A stretch of DNA of 64,000 nucleotides from JAAYJR01 sp964611525 (lineage in GTDB: Bacteria; Bacteroidota; Bacteroidia; Bacteroidales; Prolixibacteraceae): the NCBI GenBank assembly GCA_964611525.1, contig CAZTAL010000125.1, positions 1 through 64,000 of the forward strand, in the 5' to 3' direction. How positions within the stretch are numbered: position 1 is the first letter of the stretch; every line of letters begins with the position of its first letter. This document shows, one piece after another, positions 26,359 to 34,872 of this stretch. Position numbers and translations under genes: made by a program. Under the pieces are notes generated by a model. The model was not told where the DNA came from, searched no databases, and saw only the letters and a list, made by a program, of their open reading frames with translations.

Positions 26359-28125
26359 TTACATTCCTTTCACCCAATCACCTACACTAGACTTGCCTAC
26401 TTTATAGCCTTCTTTGTTAAGTATATCTGTAATATTTCGGATTGAATAATTTTCTGTTTTTAATTGAACTGCTCTTTCGCGCATTTCATTTTTATTAGTT
26501 GGTATTGCCAGATCTTCAAATGGCACCCTGCAATTCAGGTTTTCAAACAACATATATTCACTGAATCTTGTAACGATGCTATGCGATTTAAATTCCTCCG
26601 GCAGATAGTTGCCCTTTACAATGCATAAATGCCTGATATCTGCAAATTTTGGATCTTTCCTAATTTCAATCATTAAACGCATTTTCGCTTCAAATCCCTG
26701 TGAGCCGATAGCATTGTTTTTACTGGGAATACCATGTTCTGTTCGTTTGCCAGTATGGTGTAAAAATATAATCAGCAAATTATGCTTTATTGCCAGCCCA
26801 CGAAATTCGTTTAAAAACCCACGAACTATGTTATTCGCATTTAATTCGCCTGAATATAGGTCAGCAAAAGCATCGATTATAATTAAATCAACCGGGTTTT
26901 CGGTAACTTCTTTTTTCAGGTTGACAAGTAAATCATCAATTTCAAAAATGAATTTGAGTCTTTCTGTCCTTTCCAAATGATCCGGTACGCCAAACTGAAT
27001 TTTCAAAAGTTTATTGATTGATGCTTCATCGTCTTCGGTACTTACATAAATCACGCGGTTATGTGTTGCATTAATTTTATTACCAACGAAATACTTCTCG
27101 CCATAAGCTACTTGAAAGGCCATTTGACGTAAATATGTACTTTTCCCTAAATCACTCGATCCTACAACAGCTACAATACCGACTTTTGGAAATATAGGCT
27201 CAATAAGTGAGGGTATTTCATTGGCTTCTGTTTCAAATAGTTTTCTTGCAGTAATGAAAGGACTTGTTGCAGTACTTTCTTCATATTTCGGAATCGATGT
27301 AATCGTTGGAATAGAATAACCATGTGAATAGCTTCCAAAATCATTAAAATTCTTGTAAGCACTGTCTATTGTGCTTTTCATCTCTTTCTTGGGCAAATCA
27401 TATTTTAGTATCATTCCACTCTCGGCAGTATATTTATCGATACCCATCCGATTGCAATTATTCGCCAATAGATGTATAAAATTATTTCTGTTTCCTTTAT
27501 AATACGATTCTTTTTGCTTTGTAAATTGAACTGCACGTTCAAATAGAGCATCTGTCGAAATTGGTTTTGAAAATTCCGGCACCTCAGTAACCGTTATATG
27601 AAATTGACCACAGTCCTCATTTATATACATGTCCGGATCCCAGGAAACGAAACATGCTCTTGAAATATCTTTACCTGAAGTATCAATTTTAACTTCTAAT
27701 TTTCTTTCAAAAAATTCAACTACATTATTAAATACCTGCTCGTGATTTTTAGCAGAAGCATCTGTATAAATTAAAATTTTAACACCTTTGCCACTTGGGC
27801 TTAAAAAAGCTGCCATTACACAATCGAACTGCGATGCTTTATTGCGAATTATTTTGGTATTATCCCCTATTTTATCGATGTCTAGAACCATTATTTTACT
27901 ATAGTCAATTAAATTATCAGATTTTCTTCCTTCCTTAAATATTCCTGATGGTGTAAAATGGGGAAGGCTTCTTTTTGCCTTCCCATATTCATCATCCCCT
28001 AAACTCCGCAACATAAGAATTCTCTCCTTATAAGCCTCTGTTTTAATAGCTTCCAATATTTCTGACAGTTTTACGTTTTCTCCTTTATCTCCAAAATTTC
28101 TATAAAAACTAACTCTTTTCTCCAT
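26359..28125 (-). CDS. VirE_N (BT4734-like) plus RepA-like AAA ATPase protein
   Basis: The 588-residue two-domain protein is typical of Bacteroidota integrative elements. The N-terminal part (about residues 1-190) matches the BT4734/VirE_N domain, related to primase-polymerase folds: VLDIDKIGDN, LSPSGKGVKI, FVSWDPDMYIN. The C-terminal part is a RecA/RepA-type ATPase (AAA_25) with Walker A GSSDLGKSTYLRQ near residue 320, IYVSTEDDE, the Walker B strand DLIIIDAFADLYSG and LLIIFLHHTGK. It is expected to assist replication or mobilisation of the excised element. The start at 28125 follows AGGAG; the gene overlaps the HTH gene upstream by 17 bases. Confidence 0.85.
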   Translation of the reverse strand: MEKRVSFYRNFGDKGENVKLSEILEAIKTEAYKERILMLRSLGDDEYGKAKRSLPHFTPSGIFKEGRKSDNLIDYSKIMVLDIDKIGDNTKIIRNKASQFDCVMAAFLSPSGKGVKILIYTDASAKNHEQVFNNVVEFFERKLEVKIDTSGKDISRACFVSWDPDMYINEDCGQFHITVTEVPEFSKPISTDALFERAVQFTKQKESYYKGNRNNFIHLLANNCNRMGIDKYTAESGMILKYDLPKKEMKSTIDSAYKNFNDFGSYSHGYSIPTITSIPKYEESTATSPFITARKLFETEANEIPSLIEPIFPKVGIVAVVGSSDLGKSTYLRQMAFQVAYGEKYFVGNKINATHNRVIYVSTEDDEASINKLLKIQFGVPDHLERTERLKFIFEIDDLLVNLKKEVTENPVDLIIIDAFADLYSGELNANNIVRGFLNEFRGLAIKHNLLIIFLHHTGKRTEHGIPSKNNAIGSQGFEAKMRLMIEIRKDPKFADIRHLCIVKGNYLPEEFKSHSIVTRFSEYMLFENLNCRVPFEDLAIPTNKNEMRERAVQLKTENYSIRNITDILNKEGYKVGKSSVGDWVKGM

Positions 28126-28414
28126 CTTTATTCTCCTCAAGTTTAGATTTATAATAATACTTGCTTAAAAACAGCTCACGCGCTTCGCGTGTGTACCATA
28201 TTTTATTACCTATCTGTACAAAACCAATTAATCCTTTAGCTCGCCATTCAGCGAGTGTCCTATTACTTACTTTCCAGTTGCATATAATATCCGCATTATC
28301 CCATAACTCTTGCTCTGGCTTAATAATTGCCTTCAATTCTTTAACATCATCAGTTATGTTAACTAACAATTCATTCATCTTGGAAAATTTCCAATACCAG
28401 TCGTAATTTTGCAT
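28109..28414 (-). CDS. Helix-turn-helix DNA-binding protein (excisionase-like)
   Basis: From the ATG at 28414, placed after a strong AGGAGG site, the product is 101 residues. The C-terminal half contains the winged-HTH of small MerR/excisionase-type proteins: NWKVSNRTLAEWRAKGLIGFVQIG then KIWYTREARELFL. Pairs of such genes ahead of a VirE_N/RepA gene are standard in Bacteroidota elements, where they control excision or replication. It overlaps the downstream ATPase gene and follows the second HTH gene by one base. Confidence 0.78.
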   Translation of the reverse strand: MQNYDWYWKFSKMNELLVNITDDVKELKAIIKPEQELWDNADIICNWKVSNRTLAEWRAKGLIGFVQIGNKIWYTREARELFLSKYYYKSKLEENKDGEKS

Positions 28415-28415
28415 T

Positions 28416-28682
28416 TTACCTCCTCTTAATTTTTCCATTGTTTAATGCTTCGATAATCTCATTATACTTGTAAAACCAAGTATTCCCCAGCTTATATGCT
28501 GGCAGAGCCCTACTGATCCTCATTGACTGCAATGTTGAATCAGAAATATTCAGTAACTCCCGCACATCGGCGGATCTCATCCATTTAGGGGTATTCTTTT
28601 CCTTCCCCGCTAACAGTTTGTTAATTTTTTCATCAAACTGCTCCCAGAATTCATCTGGGTCAAAAATTAAAATGTTTCTCAT
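28416..28682 (-). CDS. Helix-turn-helix DNA-binding protein (excisionase-like)
   Basis: An 88-residue protein with the HTH_17-type motif SADVRELLNISDSTLQSMR followed by RALPAYKLGNTWFYKYNEI, the characteristic wing of Xis/MerR-like regulators. It is the first gene of the three-gene set with 28109-28414 and the VirE_N/RepA gene. It probably regulates excision or the module's own promoter in the 28683-28817 spacer. Confidence 0.8.
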   Translation of the reverse strand: MRNILIFDPDEFWEQFDEKINKLLAGKEKNTPKWMRSADVRELLNISDSTLQSMRISRALPAYKLGNTWFYKYNEIIEALNNGKIKRR

Positions 28683-28817
28683 TATTAAAAAATTTTAAAA
28701 ATTATTGTACAAAAGTACAATAACTCGAACTCGGATATTAGTAAAAATCCGAGCATTATGTTGATAATTAACTAAAATTGAGATGATTAAAAAAGAATTG
28801 AAATAATATTTTCTGAG

Positions 28818-29675
28818 CTAATATTCGTATTCATTATTGTATACAAGGTCATAAACATATGAAGCTATATTTTCCACATAAGTATAGTCCTTATTTTTTG
28901 TTTTACTTGCTTTTATTAACTGATTGGGGGTATAATAGTCTTTATCTTTTGGTTTAAATCGGTCAGCTACAATTTCCCAAACTCCACCCCATAAATATTT
29001 TCCAAAACACTTCTTTTTGTTAATGGAGCGAACAAAAAGGACCAAAGAATATATATCATCTCTCCAAATAACTTTATTTTCAATTTTTCTTCCTGAAAAG
29101 ATATCAATAAAAATATCAGGAGATGTCTCTTCATTTAACATTCCGCCTGCCATAAGTTCTTGATATAGTTTTATAAATTGTTCATCAGTTAAGTTTAAAT
29201 AGAAATTTTGAGGTAATGCTTTTTTACGATGAATTTTATTAGTTGAGGATCGATATGGGGGAATTAAATTATTAATAGTTTTATCCAAAAAACTTAAGAT
29301 AAATAGATATGTATCAAATTTTATTTCAATTGCTTCAGTAAAAGCTGTTGGAAATTCCTTTTCGGAAATTTTAAAAAGTTCAAAATCAAGTTTCTTATGA
29401 GGATCATTAAAATCTATATGAAATTCCCTATTAAAATTATGTGATATCTTTAATCGATAATTATACAGCTCTCGGTGCACAAATGGTATACTTTCTTTAT
29501 AATTTTCAATATTACGATTGCATTCACCAATAAAATGAGAACATCTTAATTCTAGTTCGGATTCATAATCATTTAATGGAATTTCATTAACAAATAGATT
29601 GCCATCATCAAGCTGATTTATTTCTATTTTTTGTGATAATAATTCACGAAGGTTATAATAATTATCATGTTCCAT
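28818..29675 (-). CDS. Hypothetical protein next to the integrase
   Basis: A 285-residue protein, Lys/Glu/Asn-rich and very AT-rich in coding sequence. No family proven. The C-terminal block FIKLYQELMAGGMLN, FIDIFSGRKIENKVIWRDDIYSLVLFVRSI resembles a layout frequent in Bacteroidota element proteins of RteC-like type (a helical segment, then a K-x-x-W strand and a helix). If this is right it would be an element regulator. It is not part of a tight operon, with 135 bases to the HTH genes and 411 bases to the integrase. Confidence 0.6.
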   Translation of the reverse strand: MEHDNYYNLRELLSQKIEINQLDDGNLFVNEIPLNDYESELELRCSHFIGECNRNIENYKESIPFVHRELYNYRLKISHNFNREFHIDFNDPHKKLDFELFKISEKEFPTAFTEAIEIKFDTYLFILSFLDKTINNLIPPYRSSTNKIHRKKALPQNFYLNLTDEQFIKLYQELMAGGMLNEETSPDIFIDIFSGRKIENKVIWRDDIYSLVLFVRSINKKKCFGKYLWGGVWEIVADRFKPKDKDYYTPNQLIKASKTKNKDYTYVENIASYVYDLVYNNEYEY

Positions 29676-30086
29676 TGGTTTCTATCTTAATTAAAAATTA
29701 AAGAATCTTTTCAGTAGTGTCCACTTAAATTATTTAATAATCTTCTGTGTCCCTTTATTTATAGGGAACTTAGCGTATATGTTCAGCGTGTCGATTTGAA
29801 TTGAAAAGTGATATAAATACATAGTATGATATATTTTAAAGATCCATTACTAATTGATTATTAGTTGTTTGGGAATAGCAATATTTTTTATTCATTTTGT
29901 TAACGATTTTTAATGGACACTAATGGAATCTTTTTGTAAATATCTAATATACTAATTATAACTTAAATTTGACAAAATTCTTCAAATGTTAAATAAATCT
30001 TTACCATATATAGTATTTAGACGATCTTGAATAGATTATATCGAATAAAAACACTTATTAAGATGAAATAATATATAAAAACAAAA
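29676..30086. other. 411-bp spacer with a 9-bp inverted repeat
   Basis: No gene seen. TAGTGTCCA at 29715-29723 is repeated inverted as TGGACACTA at 29914-29922, and similarity extends imperfectly inward (CTTAAA and TTAAAA). The ends and the roughly 200-bp size resemble a small non-autonomous element or a decayed insertion sequence. Confidence 0.4.
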
Positions 30087-31298
30087 TCATCCTATCTTTT
30101 TTGATAACTTCTCCATATCCTCAGATATTTTAGTATCTACGACTTTGCTGTAAATTTGAGTGGTCGACAGGTTCTTGTGGCCTAACATTTTCTGTACGGT
30201 TTCAATAGGAACCCCATTGGTTAAAGTTACTGTGGTAGCGAAGGTATGTCTTCCTAAATGCATCGTAATGTGTTTATCAATCTCACAAAGCGCAGTCAGC
30301 TCTGAAAGATATGAATTAAGCTTTTGATTACTCTTCACAGGTAATAGCTGATTATTTATAACACATACAGGGTCATTTTTATATTTATCAATGATAGCCT
30401 GGGCAGTTGGTAAAATTTTAATGCTGGCTCTTACTCCTGTTTTTCCTCTCTCATATATAATCCAGTTCTTTCCATCAATTCCTTTAACCACACTTTCAGG
30501 AGTTAATATCTTCAGATCAGAATATGAGAAACCGGTGTAGCAGACGAATACAAAAATATCCCTGACCTGGTCAAGCCGTTTTATATGTAACTTTTTTGTT
30601 TCGATTCGTTTCAATTCTTCTGCAGTCAGGTAACCTCTTGAAACTTCTTTAAATGCAGTTTTATATCCAAAAAATGGATCTCTTCCCAAATAACCAAGTT
30701 CCATAGCATAATGCACTACTTTTTTAAGCTGCTTGAGATATTTCATTGTTGTGTTCGTTCCGATTTTATATTCAGTCCGGAGATATATTTCAAACCGCCG
30801 GATAAAATTAATATCCAGCTTTTCAAGTTCAAGATCATCAGCATTATAAGCCTTCTTTAAAAAATCTCTTAATCTTTCAAGTGTGGTTCCATACTGCCGG
30901 ACAGTTGTCGCAGCATACTTTTGATCTTGTTCGAGCTTTACCAGAGAGTTATTTTCCTCAAAAACCTGTAAGATGGTATACTGATTTGATCTGTCACCTT
31001 TAAATTTCCTTCTGAAGCTATCAATAGAAATAGGTTTTCCAGAATCGGATAATTTATTATAATACCTTCCAATATCGGTTCTTAAACCGGATAAGTACTC
31101 ATTAATAATTTTCGCTGCTTCATTTCTTCCTCTCACCTTTTGCTGAACAGGATCCCAACTATCTGCATCTGTGTAACGATGAGTTGAATTTTCAAATCGT
31201 TCTCCATCAAGGGTAATTCTTAAATAAACAGGTGCTTTACCGTCCCTTCTGGTCTTGTTCTTTTTCAATTGAAAGCTTACTGTAAAATTCTGAATCAT
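30087..31298 (-). CDS. Tyrosine recombinase / integrase of the island (IntDOT-like)
   Basis: A 403-residue site-specific recombinase with an N-terminal arm-binding domain (about 1-95), a SAM-like core-binding domain (about 105-205) and a C-terminal catalytic domain. Visible catalytic residues are H and R in HLGRHTFATT, the second H in LGHKNLSTTQIY, and the nucleophile Tyr in that motif. The position of the first catalytic Arg reads CYTGFSYSDLKIL with Ser, as in CTnDOT integrase. It is located 263 bp from the tRNA-Thr att site and reads away from it, as expected for the element's own integrase. Confidence 0.93.
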   Translation of the reverse strand: MIQNFTVSFQLKKNKTRRDGKAPVYLRITLDGERFENSTHRYTDADSWDPVQQKVRGRNEAAKIINEYLSGLRTDIGRYYNKLSDSGKPISIDSFRRKFKGDRSNQYTILQVFEENNSLVKLEQDQKYAATTVRQYGTTLERLRDFLKKAYNADDLELEKLDINFIRRFEIYLRTEYKIGTNTTMKYLKQLKKVVHYAMELGYLGRDPFFGYKTAFKEVSRGYLTAEELKRIETKKLHIKRLDQVRDIFVFVCYTGFSYSDLKILTPESVVKGIDGKNWIIYERGKTGVRASIKILPTAQAIIDKYKNDPVCVINNQLLPVKSNQKLNSYLSELTALCEIDKHITMHLGRHTFATTVTLTNGVPIETVQKMLGHKNLSTTQIYSKVVDTKISEDMEKLSKKIG

Positions 31299-31311
31299 AA
31301 CTAATAAATTT

Positions 31312-31322
31312 AGGTCTCGATT
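31312..31322 (+). repeat. Arm-type repeat AGGTCTCGATT upstream of the integrase
   Basis: AGGTCTCGATT also occurs at 31440-31450 and 4636-4646. This copy lies 14 bases upstream of the integrase start, so integrase binding here could also repress its own gene. Confidence 0.5.
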
Positions 31323-31412
31323 AATACTACAAAAATACTACCATTTTATCTATTATTAAGGTGCAAAAGAATGCAATCAACTGCAAAGTAATCAATTATT
31401 TACAGCTACTGC

Positions 31413-31459
31413 CGAGACCTATTTTGACATTTTTCAAACAGGTCTCGATTGGGACACCT
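31413..31459. repeat. Arm-type repeat pair near the right end
   Basis: An inverted copy CGAGACCT at 31413-31420 faces CAGGTCTCGATTGGGACACCT at 31439-31459. The latter matches the left-end copy at 4635-4655 in 19 of 21 bases. The pair lies about 100 bp inside the right core site. Confidence 0.55.
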
Positions 31460-31560
31460 GTAAGGATCAGAATTATGGGTAAAAACAAGGTTCTATCTAA
31501 AACAAAAATGCCTGAAACCATTGATTTCAAGCATATTGAACAATAATAATTGTTATGATT

Positions 31561-31586
31561 GAGCCACTCACGGGACTCGAACCCGC
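31561..31586. repeat. Right attachment site within tRNA-Thr
   Basis: This 26-bp sequence, identical to 4563-4588, forms the T-loop strand, the T-stem and the acceptor 3' strand of the tRNA. The island restores the tRNA 3' end, so the gene stays intact after integration. Confidence 0.9.
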
Positions 31587-31634
31587 GACCTGCGCTTTAC
31601 GAGAGCGCTGCTCTGCCAACTGAGCTAAAGTGGC
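31562..31634 (-). tRNA. tRNA-Thr (anticodon CGT)
   Basis: On the minus strand the cloverleaf folds fully: acceptor GCCACTT with GAGTGGC, D-stem GCTC/GAGC, anticodon stem GCGCT/AGCGC around loop CTCGTAA, and T-stem GCGGG/CCCGT with loop TTCGAGT. The anticodon CGT reads ACG threonine codons. The CCA end is not encoded. It is the integration target of the island, which lies on its 3' side. Confidence 0.95.
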
Positions 31635-31732
31635 CTTTATATAATATGAAGCGCGAAATTAATTATTTCAGTTATTATTGCAAGAACAGAAACCTGAATC
31701 TATAATTACCAATAATATTTGATCACTTAACC

Positions 31733-32641
31733 CTAAACTTTAGCTTGGGCATTGGCTACCATCTCTTCAAAAACTCTTTTCTGCTCTTTTAAAGCTGCAA
31801 CTTTATCTGCCGGATCAGTCCTGCACTCCAGTAAAATCCATCCTTTATAATTCATCGCAACAAACATATCCATAAGCTTCTGGTATGGATAATCACCAAC
31901 ATTAAGCTCCCTTATATGAACCGTATCTCCAAAATATTCCTTAACCAGGTTGAAATTATACTCAATCCCCTGACCGTCAAGGTCTTGGTCATTGCAATTC
32001 CAGCAAACTCTGGCTCCTTTATTGGTCACATGATCCATAATTTTTTTGATATTAGGCAATTGCTGTGTACCTCTGCCATGAACTTCAAGCCTGATCAACT
32101 GTCCCATGTCCAGTGCATAACGCCCCAGTTCGTCGAGTGACTTACCAATCTGCTCCAAGGTTTTATCGTGAGAAACACCTTCATGAAACTGGTTGGGCTT
32201 GACCTTTACCCCTGTACCGCCAATATCTTTACTTAACTGTAACCATTTTTTAGTAGTTTCAATAGACTCCCTCAACCTCTCCTGATCAGGATAGTCGTAT
32301 TGCTGATTGGTTCCCATGCCAACTATTTCAACAAGACTGTCTGCAAATTGCTTCCTTACATCCTCTCGCTCTGACTGGCTCATATCAAGGGTTACTCCAT
32401 GGGCATGTTCCACACGAAGCTCGACGCCAAGTATATTGGCTTCAGTGCAATTCTTGATAATAGTCGGTATATCCCAGTCTTTTGCCCAAAGATAAGTTAC
32501 TAAACCCAGTTGCATTCCTGAGCCGGACGCACCCTTACATGATGACAAAAAACTTCCGGGAAGAATAGCAATACCGGTAAGAATAGATAGATCCCTGAAA
32601 AACTCTTTTCTCGATTTTGTTTGTTGGAAAAATGAATTCAT
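31733..32641 (-). CDS. Sugar phosphate isomerase/epimerase-like exported protein
   Basis: A 302-residue TIM-barrel protein of the xylose isomerase-like/AP endonuclease 2 family. The N-terminus resembles a Tat-type or lipoprotein signal: SRKEFFRDLSI, a hydrophobic stretch, then LSSC as lipobox (Cys near residue 34). It is therefore probably exported and lipid-anchored. Metal-binding candidates are the Glu in GVELRVEHAHG, the Glu in IRLEVHGRG, the Asn/Asp in CWNCNDQD, and the Glu in ILLECRTDP. The substrate is unknown; relatives in Bacteroidota act on sugars or inositol-like compounds. It is a single gene with no partner on its strand. Confidence 0.85.
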   Translation of the reverse strand: MNSFFQQTKSRKEFFRDLSILTGIAILPGSFLSSCKGASGSGMQLGLVTYLWAKDWDIPTIIKNCTEANILGVELRVEHAHGVTLDMSQSEREDVRKQFADSLVEIVGMGTNQQYDYPDQERLRESIETTKKWLQLSKDIGGTGVKVKPNQFHEGVSHDKTLEQIGKSLDELGRYALDMGQLIRLEVHGRGTQQLPNIKKIMDHVTNKGARVCWNCNDQDLDGQGIEYNFNLVKEYFGDTVHIRELNVGDYPYQKLMDMFVAMNYKGWILLECRTDPADKVAALKEQKRVFEEMVANAQAKV

Positions 32642-33012
32642 TGGTAATGATTTAGTATGTTAAAATTATTTTGATAAAAGTAATAAATATGTAGCTTATT
32701 CCCTGTAAACAGAACCATTAAATCCGTAAATTTTTAAATTTTAAGATAAAATTATATACTTTGGAGCAAGGTAGTATATATGTTTTTAAAATTTATTATC
32801 AGCCATCATGGAAAGGCATACAAAAATTAAGATTTTACTACATTTGCCAAAAATATCGCAAGATGTTGTCGCAAATTGCGACCACCTTGAAAAATAAATT
32901 ACCCGGGGGTCAGAATTATCAAATGGAGTTTGCTACGCAAACGTACCAATTCCCGCCCCAAGGGTCAGGGTATTAAATCACATTTTATAAATAAAAACAG
33001 ACTGTTAAAACG
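32642..33012. other. 371-bp divergent spacer
   Basis: No supported gene. A short TTG-initiated frame at 32761-32976 has no recognisable pattern. The region must carry the promoters of the divergent genes 31733-32641 and 33013-33711. Confidence 0.45.
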
Positions 33013-33711
33013 ATGAAAATATTTGAATTCACTTTTGAAGAGCTGGATATTAAAGCAGAAGATATAGAAATTTTGATGGGGTTTGAACCTAATGAATCGC
33101 CTTATCCTTTTCCGGAATGGCTAAAAGATGAACTGGAGGGGGCACCATCTCTATGCAACATCAAAGGCGGCTTTGACATATTTGATGATATTAGTGTTAA
33201 TCAGGATGATCATTTGCTGAGAATTAAAAATCAAATTTTTCACCCCGGCAAAATTGCAATAAACCTGCTAAAAGAATCTACTTCTGCTGCATTGTTTGTA
33301 TGCACAGCAGGACATGATATATCGGATCCTAAAAAATTGAAAGACGGAGAGAATGAAGAGTTCAGATTATATATAAGAGACCTGATAGGAACAGTAACGG
33401 TAGAGAAAGCTGTTGAATTGATCCGGGGGAAAATAGAATCGGAAGCTAAAGTAAAAGGATTGAATATCTCTACATCCTTCTCCCCGGGTTACTGTGAATG
33501 GAGCGTTGCAGAACAACACAAATTATTTTCACTACTCCCGGAAAATTTCTGCGGAATAAAACTCTCAAGTTCTTCACTTATGAGTCCCGTAAAATCTGTA
33601 AGTGGAATTACCGGAATTGGGGCTAATTGCAAAAAACAATATAATCAGTGTTATTGGTGCAAAGACAAAAATTGCATCTATGGAAAAATAAGACGCAAAA
33701 AAATTGTATAA
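33013..33711 (+). CDS. Stand-alone methionine synthase activation-domain protein
   Basis: The 232-residue protein resembles the C-terminal activation (SAM-binding) domain of cobalamin-dependent methionine synthase MetH: RDLIGTVTVEKAVELI, then the signature SPGYCEWSVAEQHKLFSLLP and GIKLSSSSLMSPVKSVSGITGIG. In MetH this domain supplies SAM for reductive reactivation of Co(II)-cobalamin. Here it is a separate protein with a C-terminal cysteine cluster C-x6-C-x2-C-x4-C followed by a basic tail (KIRRKK), which could bind a metal or iron-sulfur cluster. No methyltransferase gene is adjacent. Confidence 0.85.
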   Translation: MKIFEFTFEELDIKAEDIEILMGFEPNESPYPFPEWLKDELEGAPSLCNIKGGFDIFDDISVNQDDHLLRIKNQIFHPGKIAINLLKESTSAALFVCTAGHDISDPKKLKDGENEEFRLYIRDLIGTVTVEKAVELIRGKIESEAKVKGLNISTSFSPGYCEWSVAEQHKLFSLLPENFCGIKLSSSSLMSPVKSVSGITGIGANCKKQYNQCYWCKDKNCIYGKIRRKKIV

Positions 33712-33954
33712 AAATCTATTTTTCTTTTGGAAATATCAAAAGTTAAATATTTATTTGTCATAGTAAAACAAACATTAGATTTTGTAATCAAAACCTGATC
33801 AAAGATAATGATTTATAAGATTTTACTATACGAGTATGATAATTACAACCTGTTCAAATTTATAATTAATTGATAAGGGATAAATATTTAATGAAAAGGG
33901 GAAACAAATAAATATCCTCAACGTAAAAAATAACTAATTGAAAAAAATATTACT

Positions 33955-34314
33955 ATGGTGACGCCCGATAAACCTAAGACGCCCGATAAACCTAAGATTA
34001 TTAAAGACTACAACAAACTTGATAAAAGTCTTCAGGAGCAGATTAAATTAGTTTATTCTGATGGATTTGCTGATAATCTTATTCACTTCTTCGATAAAAA
34101 TGGTATAAAAGTTACTGCCCTTCCGTTTGAAACCGAAGATAAATACTATATGCTGCGAATGACAGAAAATGAAGCTGTTTCGATTGTCGATGAAGACGAT
34201 GATTTCGATGATAACGGATTCCTTAAGGATGAAATTAAACAGGATTACGAAGATAAATACTCGGACCTAGATCATATATCTGATCAATTAGCGGATGACG
34301 AAGATGATGATTAG
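33955..34314 (+). CDS. Small acidic hypothetical protein
   Basis: A 119-residue protein that begins with two tandem copies of TPDKPK, encoded by an 18-bp tandem repeat (33961-33978, 33979-33996). A short globular segment LQEQIKLVYSDGFADNLIHFFDKNG..ALPFETEDKYYMLRM follows, and then a very acidic tail (DEDDDFDD, LADDEDDD). No family recognised. No signal or membrane segment. The acidic tail suggests a nucleic-acid mimic or protein-binding region, but this is speculation. Confidence 0.7.
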   Translation: MVTPDKPKTPDKPKIIKDYNKLDKSLQEQIKLVYSDGFADNLIHFFDKNGIKVTALPFETEDKYYMLRMTENEAVSIVDEDDDFDDNGFLKDEIKQDYEDKYSDLDHISDQLADDEDDD

Positions 34315-34407
34315 CTTTGCGGATGTGAGTTTACTAATCGTAAATTATCATTTCTAAGGTAAACATGATGCGGTCACGGGACTAATCGACAGAATCTAAT
34401 CAGCCTG

Positions 34408-34857
34408 TCACGACAGAATTTTTTTTACCTTGTCTGCAATTTCTTTTCCTTCTGCTTTTCCTGCCAGCTCTTTAGTCGCTACAACCATTACTCTCCCCAT
34501 ATCTTTCATAGAAGTGGCGCCCATTTTTTCGATGATAGCACAAACAGCTTTTGTCAAGTCCTCATCGGTTAATTTAGCCGGCAGATAACTTTTAAAAATA
34601 TTCACCTGGTAAAGTTCATCCTGATAAAGGTCATCCCTCCCCTGCTCTTTATAAATGTTTGCAGAATCAGTTCCCTGCTTAGCCAGCTTAGATATAATCT
34701 TAAGCGATTCTTCATCGGTTAGTTCCGAACCTGCTCCCTTTGCCGCCCTCGCTTCGATCATTACTTTCTTAATATTTCTCAGAGCTTCAAGCTTTTTTTT
34801 ATCGCGGGCTTTCATAGCCTCTTTCAAATCATTGTTAATCTGTTCAAAAAGTGCCAT
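34408..34857 (-). CDS. GatB/YqeY domain-containing protein
   Basis: A 149-residue YqeY-family protein with the tail-like domain shared with GatB of tRNA amidotransferase. Typical segments are LKEAMKARDKKKLEALRNIK, YKEQGRDDLYQDELYQVNIFKSYLP and GATSMKDMGRVMV. It may bind tRNA, but its role is undefined. It sits 15 bases after the second ftsZ and is the last gene of the dcw run, as in many Bacteroidota. Confidence 0.9.
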   Translation of the reverse strand: MALFEQINNDLKEAMKARDKKKLEALRNIKKVMIEARAAKGAGSELTDEESLKIISKLAKQGTDSANIYKEQGRDDLYQDELYQVNIFKSYLPAKLTDEDLTKAVCAIIEKMGATSMKDMGRVMVVATKELAGKAEGKEIADKVKKILS

Positions 34858-34872
34858 AATAATTATTTTTAT

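Larger units (their letters stand above)
4563..31586. mobile_element. Genomic island integrated in tRNA-Thr(CGT), carrying a BREX operon
   Basis: A 26-bp perfect direct repeat of the tRNA-Thr 3' end (4563-4588 and 31561-31586) encloses about 27 kb. A tyrosine recombinase gene lies next to the intact tRNA copy, which is the usual layout for a tRNA-targeting integrative element. Internal arm-like repeats occur next to both ends. Cargo includes RadC-like, DUF3871, AAA ATPase, BREX, VirE_N/RepA-like and HTH genes. I see no relaxase, coupling protein or Tra genes, so it is better called a genomic island or a degraded integrative mobilisable element than a self-transmissible ICE. Confidence 0.88.

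Noticed and set aside
32761..32976. A 71-residue plus-strand frame in the isomerase / MetH-domain spacer
   Set aside because: It begins with TTG, has no recognisable pattern and no ribosome-binding site, and lies in a divergent promoter region.
34370..34384. TCACGGGACT near 34375 resembling the att core
   Set aside because: Only about ten bases match the tRNA T-arm and there is no tRNA or integrase nearby, so it is chance.
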